From Serratia nematodiphila DZ0503SBS1 (lineage in GTDB: Bacteria; Pseudomonadota; Gammaproteobacteria; Enterobacterales; Enterobacteriaceae), in the NCBI RefSeq assembly GCF_000738675.1, contig NZ_JPUX01000001.1, positions 1,798,001-1,862,000 on the forward strand: DNA of 64,000 nt. The letters run 5' to 3'. This document shows positions 1-8,043 of this stretch, one piece after another. How positions within the stretch are numbered: the first letter of the stretch is position 1; each line of letters starts with the position of its first letter. The notes beneath the pieces are model-generated. The model saw only the letters and a program-made list of their open reading frames with translations, was not told the DNA's origin and did not search any database. A program made the position numbers and the translations under genes.

Positions 1-680
1 CCATCGCCGCTGCCGGCGCGCAGGTGGTGATGTGCGATATTTTGGCGGATGAGCTGGCGGCGAGCGGCGCCGCGCTGCGCGAGCAGGGCGCTCAGGTGGA
101 AACGCAAACCATCGATCTGGCGTCACCGGATTCGATCCGTTCGGCGTTCGAGAAGATCGCCGCAGGCGGCGGGATCGACGGCCTGGTGAACAACGCGGCG
201 CTGGCGACCGGCGTCGGCGGCAAAACCATGATGGAATACGATATCGAACTGTGGGATCGGGTGATGCAGGTCAACGTGCGCGGCACCTGGCTGGTGAGCC
301 AGGCGGCGGTGCCGCTGCTGGCGCGCAACCCGCACGCCAAGATCGTCAACGTGGCGTCGGACACCGCGCTGTGGGGCGCGCCGCGCCTGATGGCCTATGT
401 CGCCAGCAAAGGCGCGCTGATCGCGATGACCCGATCGATGGCGCGTGAGCTGGGCCCGCAGGGGATCTGCGTCAACGCCATCGCGCCGGGCCTGACGCGG
501 GTGGAAGCTACCGAGTATGTGCCCGCCGAGCGCCATCAACTGTATGAGCAGGGGCGCGCGCTGGCCGGGGCGCAGCATCCGGACGATGTGAACGGTACGG
601 TGCTTTATCTGCTGTCGCCGCTGGCGGATTTCGTCACCGGTCAACTGCTGCCTGTCAACGGCGGCTTCGTATTCAACTGA
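1..680 (+). CDS. SDR-family oxidoreductase, 5' end outside window
   Basis: Short-chain dehydrogenase/reductase, predicted to oxidise or reduce a hydroxyl/carbonyl group with NAD(P). The frame is open from base 3, so the start codon and the N-terminal glycine-rich nucleotide motif lie left of the window. Visible are the NNAA motif, a catalytic-type serine (VASDTALWG) and the YVASKG active-site motif, then the family's usual C-terminal end (PVNGGFVFN). It is the first visible gene of the forward catabolic cluster and stops 37 bp before the IclR regulator. Substrate cannot be told from sequence. The SDR assignment is firm; the link to the downstream genes is inferred from spacing and strand. Confidence 0.88.
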   Translation, partial: IAAAGAQVVMCDILADELAASGAALREQGAQVETQTIDLASPDSIRSAFEKIAAGGGIDGLVNNAALATGVGGKTMMEYDIELWDRVMQVNVRGTWLVSQAAVPLLARNPHAKIVNVASDTALWGAPRLMAYVASKGALIAMTRSMARELGPQGICVNAIAPGLTRVEATEYVPAERHQLYEQGRALAGAQHPDDVNGTVLYLLSPLADFVTGQLLPVNGGFVFN

Positions 681-717
681 CGGCCCGCAGGGCAGGCGCA
701 CAGCGCAGGAGCGAGAG

Positions 718-1512
718 ATGGCGGACGAGCAAGCATGTAAATATCTGATCCCGGGGCTGGATCGCGGGTTGCAGTTGCTGCTGGCGTTTGGCGAGCAGCA
801 TAAGGAGATGACCTTCGCCGAGTTGCATCGCCTGGTCGATATGCCGAAGGCCACCGCTTATCGCGTGGTGCAGACGCTCGAACACCTCGGCTTTCTGGAG
901 CGCAATCCGCGCACCAACACCTTTGCGCTCGGCATCAAGGTGCTGCGCCTCGGCTTCGAATATATCGCGTCGCTGGACGTGGCGCAGGCCGGCCAGCCGG
1001 TGATCGAGCAGCTGCGCGATCGCAGCCAGTGCAGCAGCCATCTGGCGATCCGCGACGGGCGTGACGTGATCTATATCGCCCGCGTCAGCGCCGCCGGTTC
1101 GCAGATCAATCAGGTCAGCGTCGGCACCCGCTTGCCGGTGCACCAAACCTCGCTCGGCCGCATGTTGTTGACCAGCGCGACTCGCAGCGAGTTCGAACAA
1201 CTGTATCCAGACGCGCAGCTGCCGGGCAATGCGCCGGGCACCCCGGCGGATCGCGAAACGCTGTGGCAAATGGTGCAGCAAGACAAGGCGCGCGGCTATG
1301 TGATCGGCGAATCGTTCTTCCGCCACGGCATCTCCTCGATCGTCTACCCGATCTTCAACCGCGAGCAGCGGGTCGAGGCGGTGGTCAGCATCATGGTGCC
1401 GTCCGATGAGATCCCGAAAGCGGATCGCGAGCGGCTGCGCATGGAAGTGCGCGACGCGGCGGAGAAAATTTCCGGCTTCCTCGGCGCGCCGCCGCAGGCC
1501 AACGTCGGCTAA
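718..1512 (+). CDS. IclR-family transcriptional regulator
   Basis: A 264-residue IclR-type regulator. The N-terminal winged helix-turn-helix (residues about 10-70, including MPKATAYRVVQTLEHLGFL) is followed by the IclR effector-binding domain (about 85-255; HQTSLGRMLLTS and RGYVIGESFF are typical). AGGAG lies just before the ATG. Unusually, the regulator is read in the same direction as the genes it presumably controls and sits between the first SDR and the ring-cleavage-type gene. IclR proteins near catabolic genes often sense a pathway substrate or intermediate; which one is unknown here. It is clearly distinct from the second IclR protein of the window, YiaJ. Confidence 0.93.
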   Translation: MADEQACKYLIPGLDRGLQLLLAFGEQHKEMTFAELHRLVDMPKATAYRVVQTLEHLGFLERNPRTNTFALGIKVLRLGFEYIASLDVAQAGQPVIEQLRDRSQCSSHLAIRDGRDVIYIARVSAAGSQINQVSVGTRLPVHQTSLGRMLLTSATRSEFEQLYPDAQLPGNAPGTPADRETLWQMVQQDKARGYVIGESFFRHGISSIVYPIFNREQRVEAVVSIMVPSDEIPKADRERLRMEVRDAAEKISGFLGAPPQANVG

Positions 1513-1621
1513 CCGACAGGACCGACTCTTTTACTCAGGCAGGGATAAGGCCCGTAGCAAACAGGGGCCGGGGTTCACTCATGCCTGAAAACCGTATGCA
1601 GCGAGAACGTGAGGCTGAACA

Positions 1622-2563
1622 ATGAGCGTAATCGGAATCGAAAAACTGGAATTTGGCGTCGAAGATCTGCCAACCTGCGAAAAATTCATGCGAGACTTCG
1701 GCCTGCAGCCCGCCACGCAACATTGGGGCGAAGCGCAGCGCGAATTCACTACCCTGAGCGGGGCGCGGGTTGTCCTGCATCCGCTGCAAAGCGCGGCGCT
1801 GCCTGCGGCGTTTGAAGGCGGTTCCACCCTACGCCGCATGACCTGGGGCGTGGCCTCGCCCGCCGATCTGGCGCGCCTGCAGCCGCGTTTGGCGCTGATG
1901 CCCGGCTTCCGCCAGGTGGGAGAAGAGCTGGAGTGCCTCGATCCCAACGGTATGACGCTGCGCTTCGTCGTCAGCCGCCAGCAGGCGGTCGAGGTGCCGG
2001 TCACGCCGATCAACCAGTGGGGCGACGTGCGCCGTATCGATCAACCCAGCCCGGTCTATTCGCAGGCGCAGCCGATCAACATCGGCCACGTGGTGTTCTT
2101 CGTCGACGATCTGGCGGCGACTGAGCGTTTCTACCGCGAGCTGTTGGATTTCCAGGTTTCCGATCGCTATATCGATCGCGCCGTCTTCCTGCGTACCCAG
2201 GCGCGCGGCGGCCATCATAACCTGTTCCTGCTGAAGTTGCCGAACCGCCCACGCGGCCTGAATCACGTGGCGTTCACCGTGCGCGATATCCACGAAGTGA
2301 TCGGCGGCGGCATCGCCATGAACAAAGAGCAGTGGAGCACCTTTATCGGCCCCGGCCGCCACCCGATCTCCTCGGCCTATTTCTGGTACGTCAACAGCCC
2401 GACCGGCGGCGCGTTCGAGTACTACACCAACGACGATTATCTGACGGAAAACTGGCAGCCGCGCGAGCTGGAACATTCGCTGGTCTCCTTCACCGAATGG
2501 GCGGTAGAGGGCGGCATCGATCACGACACGCGCCGCCAGCATAAAAAGGCGGAGGCGTTATGA
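1622..2563 (+). CDS. VOC-family protein, extradiol-dioxygenase-like
   Basis: A 313-residue protein with two vicinal-oxygen-chelate domains, N-terminal about 3-120 and C-terminal about 152-275, the layout and length of type I extradiol ring-cleavage dioxygenases. The C-terminal domain keeps the full 2-His-1-carboxylate iron triad: H156 (IGHVVFF), H215 (LNHVAFTV) and E266 (FEYYTND). By family this would split a catechol-like ring next to the two hydroxyls using Fe(II) and O2. The stop codon overlaps the start of the flavoprotein gene (ATGA), so the two are translationally coupled. An alternative is a non-dioxygenase VOC enzyme; the triad argues for the dioxygenase. Confidence 0.82.
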   Translation: MSVIGIEKLEFGVEDLPTCEKFMRDFGLQPATQHWGEAQREFTTLSGARVVLHPLQSAALPAAFEGGSTLRRMTWGVASPADLARLQPRLALMPGFRQVGEELECLDPNGMTLRFVVSRQQAVEVPVTPINQWGDVRRIDQPSPVYSQAQPINIGHVVFFVDDLAATERFYRELLDFQVSDRYIDRAVFLRTQARGGHHNLFLLKLPNRPRGLNHVAFTVRDIHEVIGGGIAMNKEQWSTFIGPGRHPISSAYFWYVNSPTGGAFEYYTNDDYLTENWQPRELEHSLVSFTEWAVEGGIDHDTRRQHKKAEAL

Positions 2564-3771
2564 ACCGGGCTGAACAGGCGGGCATCGTCATCGTCGGTGG
2601 CGGCCAGGCCGGCGGCTGGGCGGCCAAGACGCTGCGCGACCGCGGTTACAGCGGCCGGCTGACGGTTGTCAGCGACGAACCCTACGATTTTTACGAGCGG
2701 CCGCCGCTGTCGAAAGCGGCGTTGCTGGATGCCGCGGCGCCCCTCAGCCGGCTGTTCAGCGAACAGACGGTGGCGGAGCTGAATATCGACTGGCGCCGCC
2801 CGCTGCGCGCCGAGTCCATCGACGCTGAACAGCAAATCGTTACGCTCAGCGACGGGCAGCGGCTGCAGTTCGAGCAGTTGCTGATCGCCACCGGCGGGCG
2901 GCCGCGTTTGCCGAGCGCCGCCTGGGCGCAGCACCCGCGCGTGATGACGCTGCGTTCCTGGGACGATGCGGCCCGGTTGCGGCAGGGGCTGCAGGGCTGC
3001 CGTCGCCTGGCTATCGTCGGCGGCGGTTGGATCGGGCTGGAGATCGCCGCTTCCGCGCGCCGTCTCGGCGCCGAGGTGACGGTGTTTGAACGCCAACCCG
3101 CGCTGTGCATGCGCAGCGTCGGCGCCGATGTCTCACAGGCGTTGCTCGAACTGCATCGCCGGCAGGGCGTCACGGTGCTGTGCGGCTGCGGTGAGATCTC
3201 GCTGGAAGATCGCGACGGCGCCGCCTGGATCGGCAGCGAAGTCAGCGATCCGCAAGCCTTCGATCTGGTAGTGGTGGGGATCGGCGTCGAGCTGAATCTC
3301 GAACTGGCGCGCAGCGCAGGGCTGGCGATCGAGTCCGGCATTGTGGTCGACGGCCAGGGGCGCACCAGCCATCCGGCGATCTTCGCCGCGGGCGATGTGG
3401 CGCGTCACCCGACGCTTGGCCTGTGCCTGCAGTCCTGGGCCTACGCGCAAAATCAGGCCATCAGCACCGCCTGCGCGATGCTCGACGCCTTCGCCGCCCC
3501 GTATGACGACGTGGCCTGGCTGTGGTCGGATCAATATGACGTCAATATCCAGATCCTCGGCGTGCCGAGCGGCGGTGTGCACCATGTGGTGCGCCGCACG
3601 CCGCAGTCGCAGGTGTTCTTCACGCTGAACGCCGATCGGCAGCTGGTGCAGATGGTGACGTTCAACGACGCGCGCGCCATCAAGCTCGGCAAGCGTTGGT
3701 TGGCGAGTGGCCGGGTGCTGGATCCGCAGCAACTGGCGGATGCGGAGTTTTCTTTGATGGCGTTGAAATAA
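2560..3771 (+). CDS. FAD-dependent ferredoxin reductase-like oxidoreductase
   Basis: A 403-residue flavoprotein of the aromatic-dioxygenase ferredoxin reductase type (BphA4/HcaD-like). It has an N-terminal FAD dinucleotide-binding motif (IVGGGQAGGWAA), a central NAD(P)H motif (IVGGGWIGLEIA, near residue 155) and the distal FAD contact GDVARHP, followed by the usual C-terminal domain. By family it passes electrons from NADH to a [2Fe-2S] ferredoxin serving a Rieske oxygenase. No ferredoxin and no oxygenase subunits are visible in the window, so the partner is either left of position 1, elsewhere, or different from the norm. Its start overlaps the preceding stop codon. Confidence 0.87.
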   Translation: MNRAEQAGIVIVGGGQAGGWAAKTLRDRGYSGRLTVVSDEPYDFYERPPLSKAALLDAAAPLSRLFSEQTVAELNIDWRRPLRAESIDAEQQIVTLSDGQRLQFEQLLIATGGRPRLPSAAWAQHPRVMTLRSWDDAARLRQGLQGCRRLAIVGGGWIGLEIAASARRLGAEVTVFERQPALCMRSVGADVSQALLELHRRQGVTVLCGCGEISLEDRDGAAWIGSEVSDPQAFDLVVVGIGVELNLELARSAGLAIESGIVVDGQGRTSHPAIFAAGDVARHPTLGLCLQSWAYAQNQAISTACAMLDAFAAPYDDVAWLWSDQYDVNIQILGVPSGGVHHVVRRTPQSQVFFTLNADRQLVQMVTFNDARAIKLGKRWLASGRVLDPQQLADAEFSLMALK

Positions 3772-3794
3772 CGCCCGAACCTCGGGAGCGTTTT

Positions 3795-5051
3795 ATGACT
3801 ACGCAAGACATTGACGCCCGCGCTGGACGGGCGGGGGAAACCGTTGCCGAAAATCCGCAGCAGCGGGTGCGCTGGTCGGTGCCGATCGCGCTGTTCGCCT
3901 GCGTGCTGCTGGCGTTTTTCGACAAGATCAGCATCGCGGCGCTGTTTTCCGACGCCGAGTTTCAGCAGGCGTTGGGCATCGGTTTTGACCCGGCGCGGCT
4001 GGGCTTGCTGATGAGCGCGTTTCTGTTCTCCTACGGCATTTCCTCCATGCTGCTCAGCGGCATCGGCGATCGGCTTAATCCGGTCAAGGTATTGATTGGC
4101 ATGATGGTGGTGTGGGGCGTGCTGATGGTGTTGATGGGGCTGGTGCGTTCCTATCACGCCATGATGACGCTGCGCATTCTGCTCGGCATCGCCGAAGGGC
4201 CGCTGCTGCCGATGGCCTACGCCATTATTCGTCAGGCCTTCCCGCCGCAGCTGCAGGCGCGCGCCACCATGCTGTGGTTGCTCGGCACGCCGCTGGGGGC
4301 CGCGCTCGGCTTCCCGGTCACCCTGTACATCCTCAATACCTTCGACTGGCAGGCCACCTTCTTCTTTATGGCGTTTCTGACGCTGCCGGTGATGTTGCTG
4401 GTGCTGTTCGGCATGCGCCACCTGAACGTCGCGCGTCCGGCGGCGGCGGCCAAGCCGGCGGTGTCCGAACGCAAACAGCATCGCCGCGAGCTGCTGCGCA
4501 GCCCGCATTTCTGGATGATTTGCCTGTTCAACATCGCCTTCCTGACCTACCTGTGGGGCATGAACGGCTGGCTGCCGAGCTATCTGATCAAGGGCAAAGG
4601 CATTCATCTGGAACATGCCGGTTACCTCTCTTCGCTGCCGTTCATCGCCATGCTGCTCGGCGAAGTGCTGGGCGCCTGGCTGTCGGACAAGCTGGATCGC
4701 CGCGCGCTGGCCTGCTTCCTGTCGCTGTGCGGTGCCGGCCTCGGTCTGGCGGTGGTGTTGCACCTGCAGGGTACCTACAGCGTGATCGCCGCCATGGCCT
4801 TCAGCACCTTTATGTGGGGCGCCGGCGCGCCGAATATTTTCGCGCTGTTGGCGAAGGCCACCAGCAGCAAGGTGAGCGCCACCGCCGGCGGCATCTTCAA
4901 CGGGTTGGGCAATTTTGCCGGTGCGCTGGCGCCGGTGCTGATGGGGGCGCTGATCGCCGCCACCGGCAATATGGATAACGGCCTGCTGTTCCTGGTGGTG
5001 ATGGCTTTCGTCGGCTGCCTCATTCTGCTGCCGTTGCTGAGAAAGTACTGA
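3795..5051 (+). CDS. MFS transporter, anion:cation symporter type
   Basis: A 418-residue major facilitator with about 12 hydrophobic segments. The region between helices 2 and 3 contains GIGDRLNPVKVL, the family's conserved loop, and a charged central loop (around residue 220) separates the two halves. It resembles the ACS family that imports organic anions such as aromatic or sugar acids. The start at 3795 (MTTQDID) has GGGAG a few bases upstream; the frame is open further left but overlaps the flavoprotein gene. By position it is likely the importer for the cluster's substrate; the substrate itself is unknown. Confidence 0.9.
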   Translation: MTTQDIDARAGRAGETVAENPQQRVRWSVPIALFACVLLAFFDKISIAALFSDAEFQQALGIGFDPARLGLLMSAFLFSYGISSMLLSGIGDRLNPVKVLIGMMVVWGVLMVLMGLVRSYHAMMTLRILLGIAEGPLLPMAYAIIRQAFPPQLQARATMLWLLGTPLGAALGFPVTLYILNTFDWQATFFFMAFLTLPVMLLVLFGMRHLNVARPAAAAKPAVSERKQHRRELLRSPHFWMICLFNIAFLTYLWGMNGWLPSYLIKGKGIHLEHAGYLSSLPFIAMLLGEVLGAWLSDKLDRRALACFLSLCGAGLGLAVVLHLQGTYSVIAAMAFSTFMWGAGAPNIFALLAKATSSKVSATAGGIFNGLGNFAGALAPVLMGALIAATGNMDNGLLFLVVMAFVGCLILLPLLRKY

Positions 5052-5083
5052 TTAATCAATCGATTCAACAGAGGAGTGACAAC

Positions 5084-5608
5084 ATGTCTCAGGTTGAGAA
5101 CAAAGCCGGCGTCAAGCCGCAGGATCTGTCGATGGAAAACTGGGTGGAGTCGCGCATCGCCCGTTTCGAGGGCCGCAAATATGACTGGAACGCGCTGAAA
5201 TTCCAGGCCGACTTCGACCCGAAATACCGCCGCGCGCAGATGCGCTACATCGGCACCGGCGCCACCGGCGTGGCCAGCGATGCCAACACCATTCCGGCAG
5301 GCAACTTCACCTTCTCCACCATGGTGCTGCCTTCGAAGTGCGAGGGCCCGCTGCACCTGCATGACGACGTGGAAGAAGTGTTCTTCATGCTGAAAGGCAG
5401 CATCACGCTGATGATTCAGGATGGCGAAGAGTATTACGAAACCAGGCTGAAAGAGCGCGATCTGATCTCGGTGCCGGCGGGGGTGTATCGCGGCCTGTTC
5501 AACCACGGCGAGGAAGAGGCGCTGATGTGCGTGATGCTCGGCACCGCCAAGCCGGAGATCCCGACCTATCCGGCGGATCACCCGCTGTCCAAAGTGAAGC
5601 GCAACTGA
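5084..5608 (+). CDS. Cupin-domain protein
   Basis: A 174-residue single-cupin protein. Cupin motif 1 is clear (GPLHLHDDVEEVFFMLKGS), giving two histidines and a glutamate for a metal. Motif 2 (PAGVYRGLFNHG) has Tyr-Arg where the fourth metal-ligating histidine of PAGxPH-type motifs usually sits, so metal binding may be altered. Such small cupins in catabolic operons act as isomerases, dioxygenases or unknown auxiliary enzymes; no specific role can be assigned. A good ribosome site (GAGGAG) precedes the ATG, and the stop overlaps the hydrolase start (TGATG). Confidence 0.88.
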   Translation: MSQVENKAGVKPQDLSMENWVESRIARFEGRKYDWNALKFQADFDPKYRRAQMRYIGTGATGVASDANTIPAGNFTFSTMVLPSKCEGPLHLHDDVEEVFFMLKGSITLMIQDGEEYYETRLKERDLISVPAGVYRGLFNHGEEEALMCVMLGTAKPEIPTYPADHPLSKVKRN

Positions 5609-6426
5609 TGAACGGCCTGGCGCAACGCCAACGGGCGCGCTGCGGGGCGTACACCCTGAGCTGGCGCGAGGCCGGGCAGGGGCGGCCGGTGGTGTTGCTG
5701 CATGGCATCAGCTCCGGATCCGCCTCGTGGATCAAGCAGTTCAACGATAACGGCCTGACGGACGGCCACCGTCTGGTGGCGTGGGATGCGCCGGGCTACG
5801 GCGGCAGCCTGCCGTTGGCGGATCCGCAGGCCGATGCCGCCGGTTATGCGGCGGCGTTGGCGGCGCTGATTGATGAGCTGCAGCTGGTGCAGCCGCTGAT
5901 CGTCGGCCATTCGCTGGGGGCGCTGATCGGCAGCGCCTATGCCGCCGGTTATCCGGATGGGCTGTGCGGGCTGGTGTTGGCGGATCCGGCGCAGGGCTAT
6001 GCCACGGCGCCGGAGGAAAAGCGTCGGCAGGTGTACGGCCAGCGCCAGCAGATGATAGAGACGCTGGGGCCGGTGGGCTACGGCGAGCAGCGGGCGGCGG
6101 CCTTGCTGCGTGAAGGGGCGGATCCGCAGGATATCGCCTGGGTGCGCAACGGCATGCAGCAGCTCGATCCCGACGGTTTTCTGAGTGCCGCCTGGATGCT
6201 GGCCAACGATGATATCAGCCGTTATCTAGCGCGCTATCGCGGCCCGCTGGAGGTGTGGTGCGGCGAACAGGATCGCATTACGCCACCGGAGAAGGCGGCC
6301 GAGCTGGCGGGTGAGCAGGACGCGGCGCTGCGTCTGATCGCCGCCGCGGGTCATGCCAGCTACCTCGATGCGCCGGCGTGTTTCAACCGCTATCTGCGGG
6401 ACTTTACGGGAGCAATCCAACGATGA
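5608..6426 (+). CDS. Alpha/beta-fold hydrolase
   Basis: A 272-residue alpha/beta hydrolase with the oxyanion motif LLHGISSGS, the nucleophile elbow GHSLGAL, a likely acid in WCGEQDRITPP and the catalytic histidine in AAGHASYLDAP. Size and motifs fit ring-cleavage-product (C-C bond) hydrolases and enol-lactone hydrolases. Next to an extradiol-like dioxygenase, hydrolysis of the ring-opened product is a reasonable inference but not shown. I chose the start at 5608, which overlaps the cupin stop; the frame is open upstream but inside the cupin gene. Its stop overlaps the next start (ATGA). Confidence 0.9.
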   Translation: MNGLAQRQRARCGAYTLSWREAGQGRPVVLLHGISSGSASWIKQFNDNGLTDGHRLVAWDAPGYGGSLPLADPQADAAGYAAALAALIDELQLVQPLIVGHSLGALIGSAYAAGYPDGLCGLVLADPAQGYATAPEEKRRQVYGQRQQMIETLGPVGYGEQRAAALLREGADPQDIAWVRNGMQQLDPDGFLSAAWMLANDDISRYLARYRGPLEVWCGEQDRITPPEKAAELAGEQDAALRLIAAAGHASYLDAPACFNRYLRDFTGAIQR

Positions 6427-7217
6427 ATTTTCAGCTTGAGGATCGGGTGGCGGTGGTGACCGGCGGCTCGTCGGGCATCGGTTTCGAAACCCTGAAGCTG
6501 CTGCTGGCCGAAGGGGCGAAAGTGGCGTTCTGCGGCCGCGATCCGGACAAACTGGCCGGCGCAGCAGCCAGCCTGCGCGCGGACTTCCCGCAGGCGGATA
6601 TCCTGGCGCTGCGCTGTGACGTACTGGACGCGCAGCAGGTGGCGCAGTTCGCCGCTCAGGTGACGGCGCATTTCGGCGGCGTGGATCTGCTGATCAACAA
6701 CGCCGGTCAGGGCTTCGTCGCCCATTTTGACCAGACGCCGCGCGAGGCCTGGCTGCATGAGGCCGAGCTGAAGCTGTTCGGCGTCATCAACCCGGTGCAG
6801 GCGTTCTTACCGGCGCTGGAACGATCGGCGATCGCGTCTATCACCTGCGTCAACTCGCTGCTGGCGCTGCAGCCGGAAGAGCACATGATCGCCACCTCGG
6901 CGGCGCGTGCCGCGCTGCTCAACATGACGCTGACGCTGTCGAAAGAGCTGGTGGGCAAAGGTATTCGCGTTAACTCGATCTTGCTGGGGATGGTGGAGTC
7001 GGGCCAGTGGCGCCGCCGTTTCGACGATCGCAGCGACAAAGATCAAAGCTGGGAGCAGTGGACGGCGGCGATCGCCGAACGCCGCGGCATCCCGATGAAA
7101 CGCCTCGGCAAGCCGCAGGAGCCGGCGCAGGCGCTGTTGTTCCTCGCTTCGCCGCTGGCTTCCTTTACCACCGGCGCGGCGTTGGACGTTTCCGGCGGCT
7201 TTAACCGCCATGTGTAG
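6423..7217 (+). CDS. SDR-family protein with altered catalytic residues
   Basis: A 264-residue short-chain dehydrogenase/reductase-fold protein. The cofactor motif GGSSGIG (residues 14-20), NNAG (92-95) and a serine at 145 are normal. Where SDRs have the Tyr-x-x-x-Lys pair, this protein reads ATSAAR, i.e. Thr158 and Arg162. Either it uses another proton donor or it is not a classical dehydrogenase. The C-terminal part keeps the family shape (LASPLASFTTGAALDVSGG). Start overlaps the hydrolase stop, so it is coupled in the same operon. The fold is secure; activity is uncertain. Confidence 0.87.
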   Translation: MNFQLEDRVAVVTGGSSGIGFETLKLLLAEGAKVAFCGRDPDKLAGAAASLRADFPQADILALRCDVLDAQQVAQFAAQVTAHFGGVDLLINNAGQGFVAHFDQTPREAWLHEAELKLFGVINPVQAFLPALERSAIASITCVNSLLALQPEEHMIATSAARAALLNMTLTLSKELVGKGIRVNSILLGMVESGQWRRRFDDRSDKDQSWEQWTAAIAERRGIPMKRLGKPQEPAQALLFLASPLASFTTGAALDVSGGFNRHV

Positions 7218-7232
7218 CAGGGGCCGAGAAAG

Positions 7233-8027
7233 ATGAAGAAGATCATGATGATTGGCTACGGCGCAATGGCGAAGGAAGTGATCGCCCGTCTGCCGGAAGG
7301 CGTGGAGGTTGGCTGGATCCTGGCGCGTGCAGCTCATCATGCGGCGATCGCCGAGGCCTTTGGCGGGCGGGTGCAGGCGCTGACCCATCCGGAGCAGTGT
7401 TCGCAGCGGCCGGATTTGGTGCTGGAGTGCGCCAGCCAGCAGGCGGTGGCGGAGTTTGGCGAGGCGGTGCTGCAGCGCGGTTGGCCGCTGGCTGTGATCT
7501 CGACCGGCGCGCTGGCGGACGCCGCATTGCAACAGCGGCTGCAGCAGGTTTGCCGCAGCCATCACGGGCAACTGATCGTGCTGTCCGGCGCGGTGGCGGG
7601 GATGGACGGGCTGGCGTCGGCGCGTGAAGGCGGGTTGGAGAGCGTGACCTATCAGGCCAGCAAGAGCCCGGCCAGCTGGCGCGGCAGCCCGGCGGAGCAA
7701 CTGATCGACCTCGATGCGGTGCGCGAGGCGCAGGTATTTTTTGAAGGCTCGGCGCGCGAAGCGGCGCGTTTGTTCCCGGCCAATGCCAACGTGGCGGCCA
7801 CTGTTGCGCTCAACGGTCTGGGTATGGACGCCACCCGGGTGCGTCTGCTGGTCGATCCCGCCACCCGGCGCAATACCCATCGCCTGCAGGTGTGCGGCGA
7901 CTTTGGCGAGTTTCACATTGAGCTGAGCGGTAACCCGCTGGCGAGCAATCCCAAAACATCAACCCTGGCGGCGCTGAGCGCGGTACAAGCCTGCCGCCGT
8001 CTGGTGGACGGCGGTTTTATTGCCTGA
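7233..8027 (+). CDS. L-aspartate dehydrogenase-family protein
   Basis: A 264-residue protein of the aspartate dehydrogenase family (NadX-like). It has an N-terminal Rossmann motif (MIGYGAMAKEV), a substrate-domain stretch KSPASWRGSP, and the typical FPANANVAATVALNGLG and NPKTSTLA segments. The best-known members interconvert L-aspartate and oxaloacetate/iminoaspartate with NAD(P). Within this cluster it may act on a different amino- or oxo-acid. It lies 15 bp after the second SDR. Family membership is clear; substrate is inferred only from the family. Confidence 0.87.
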   Translation: MKKIMMIGYGAMAKEVIARLPEGVEVGWILARAAHHAAIAEAFGGRVQALTHPEQCSQRPDLVLECASQQAVAEFGEAVLQRGWPLAVISTGALADAALQQRLQQVCRSHHGQLIVLSGAVAGMDGLASAREGGLESVTYQASKSPASWRGSPAEQLIDLDAVREAQVFFEGSAREAARLFPANANVAATVALNGLGMDATRVRLLVDPATRRNTHRLQVCGDFGEFHIELSGNPLASNPKTSTLAALSAVQACRRLVDGGFIA

Positions 8028-8043
8028 ACGGCAGGAGCGGAGC

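Noticed and set aside
3531..4763. 410-codon minus-strand frame opposite the flavoprotein and MFS genes
   Set aside because: Low-complexity His/Gln/Arg-rich translation complementary to a membrane protein; no ribosome site or family match.
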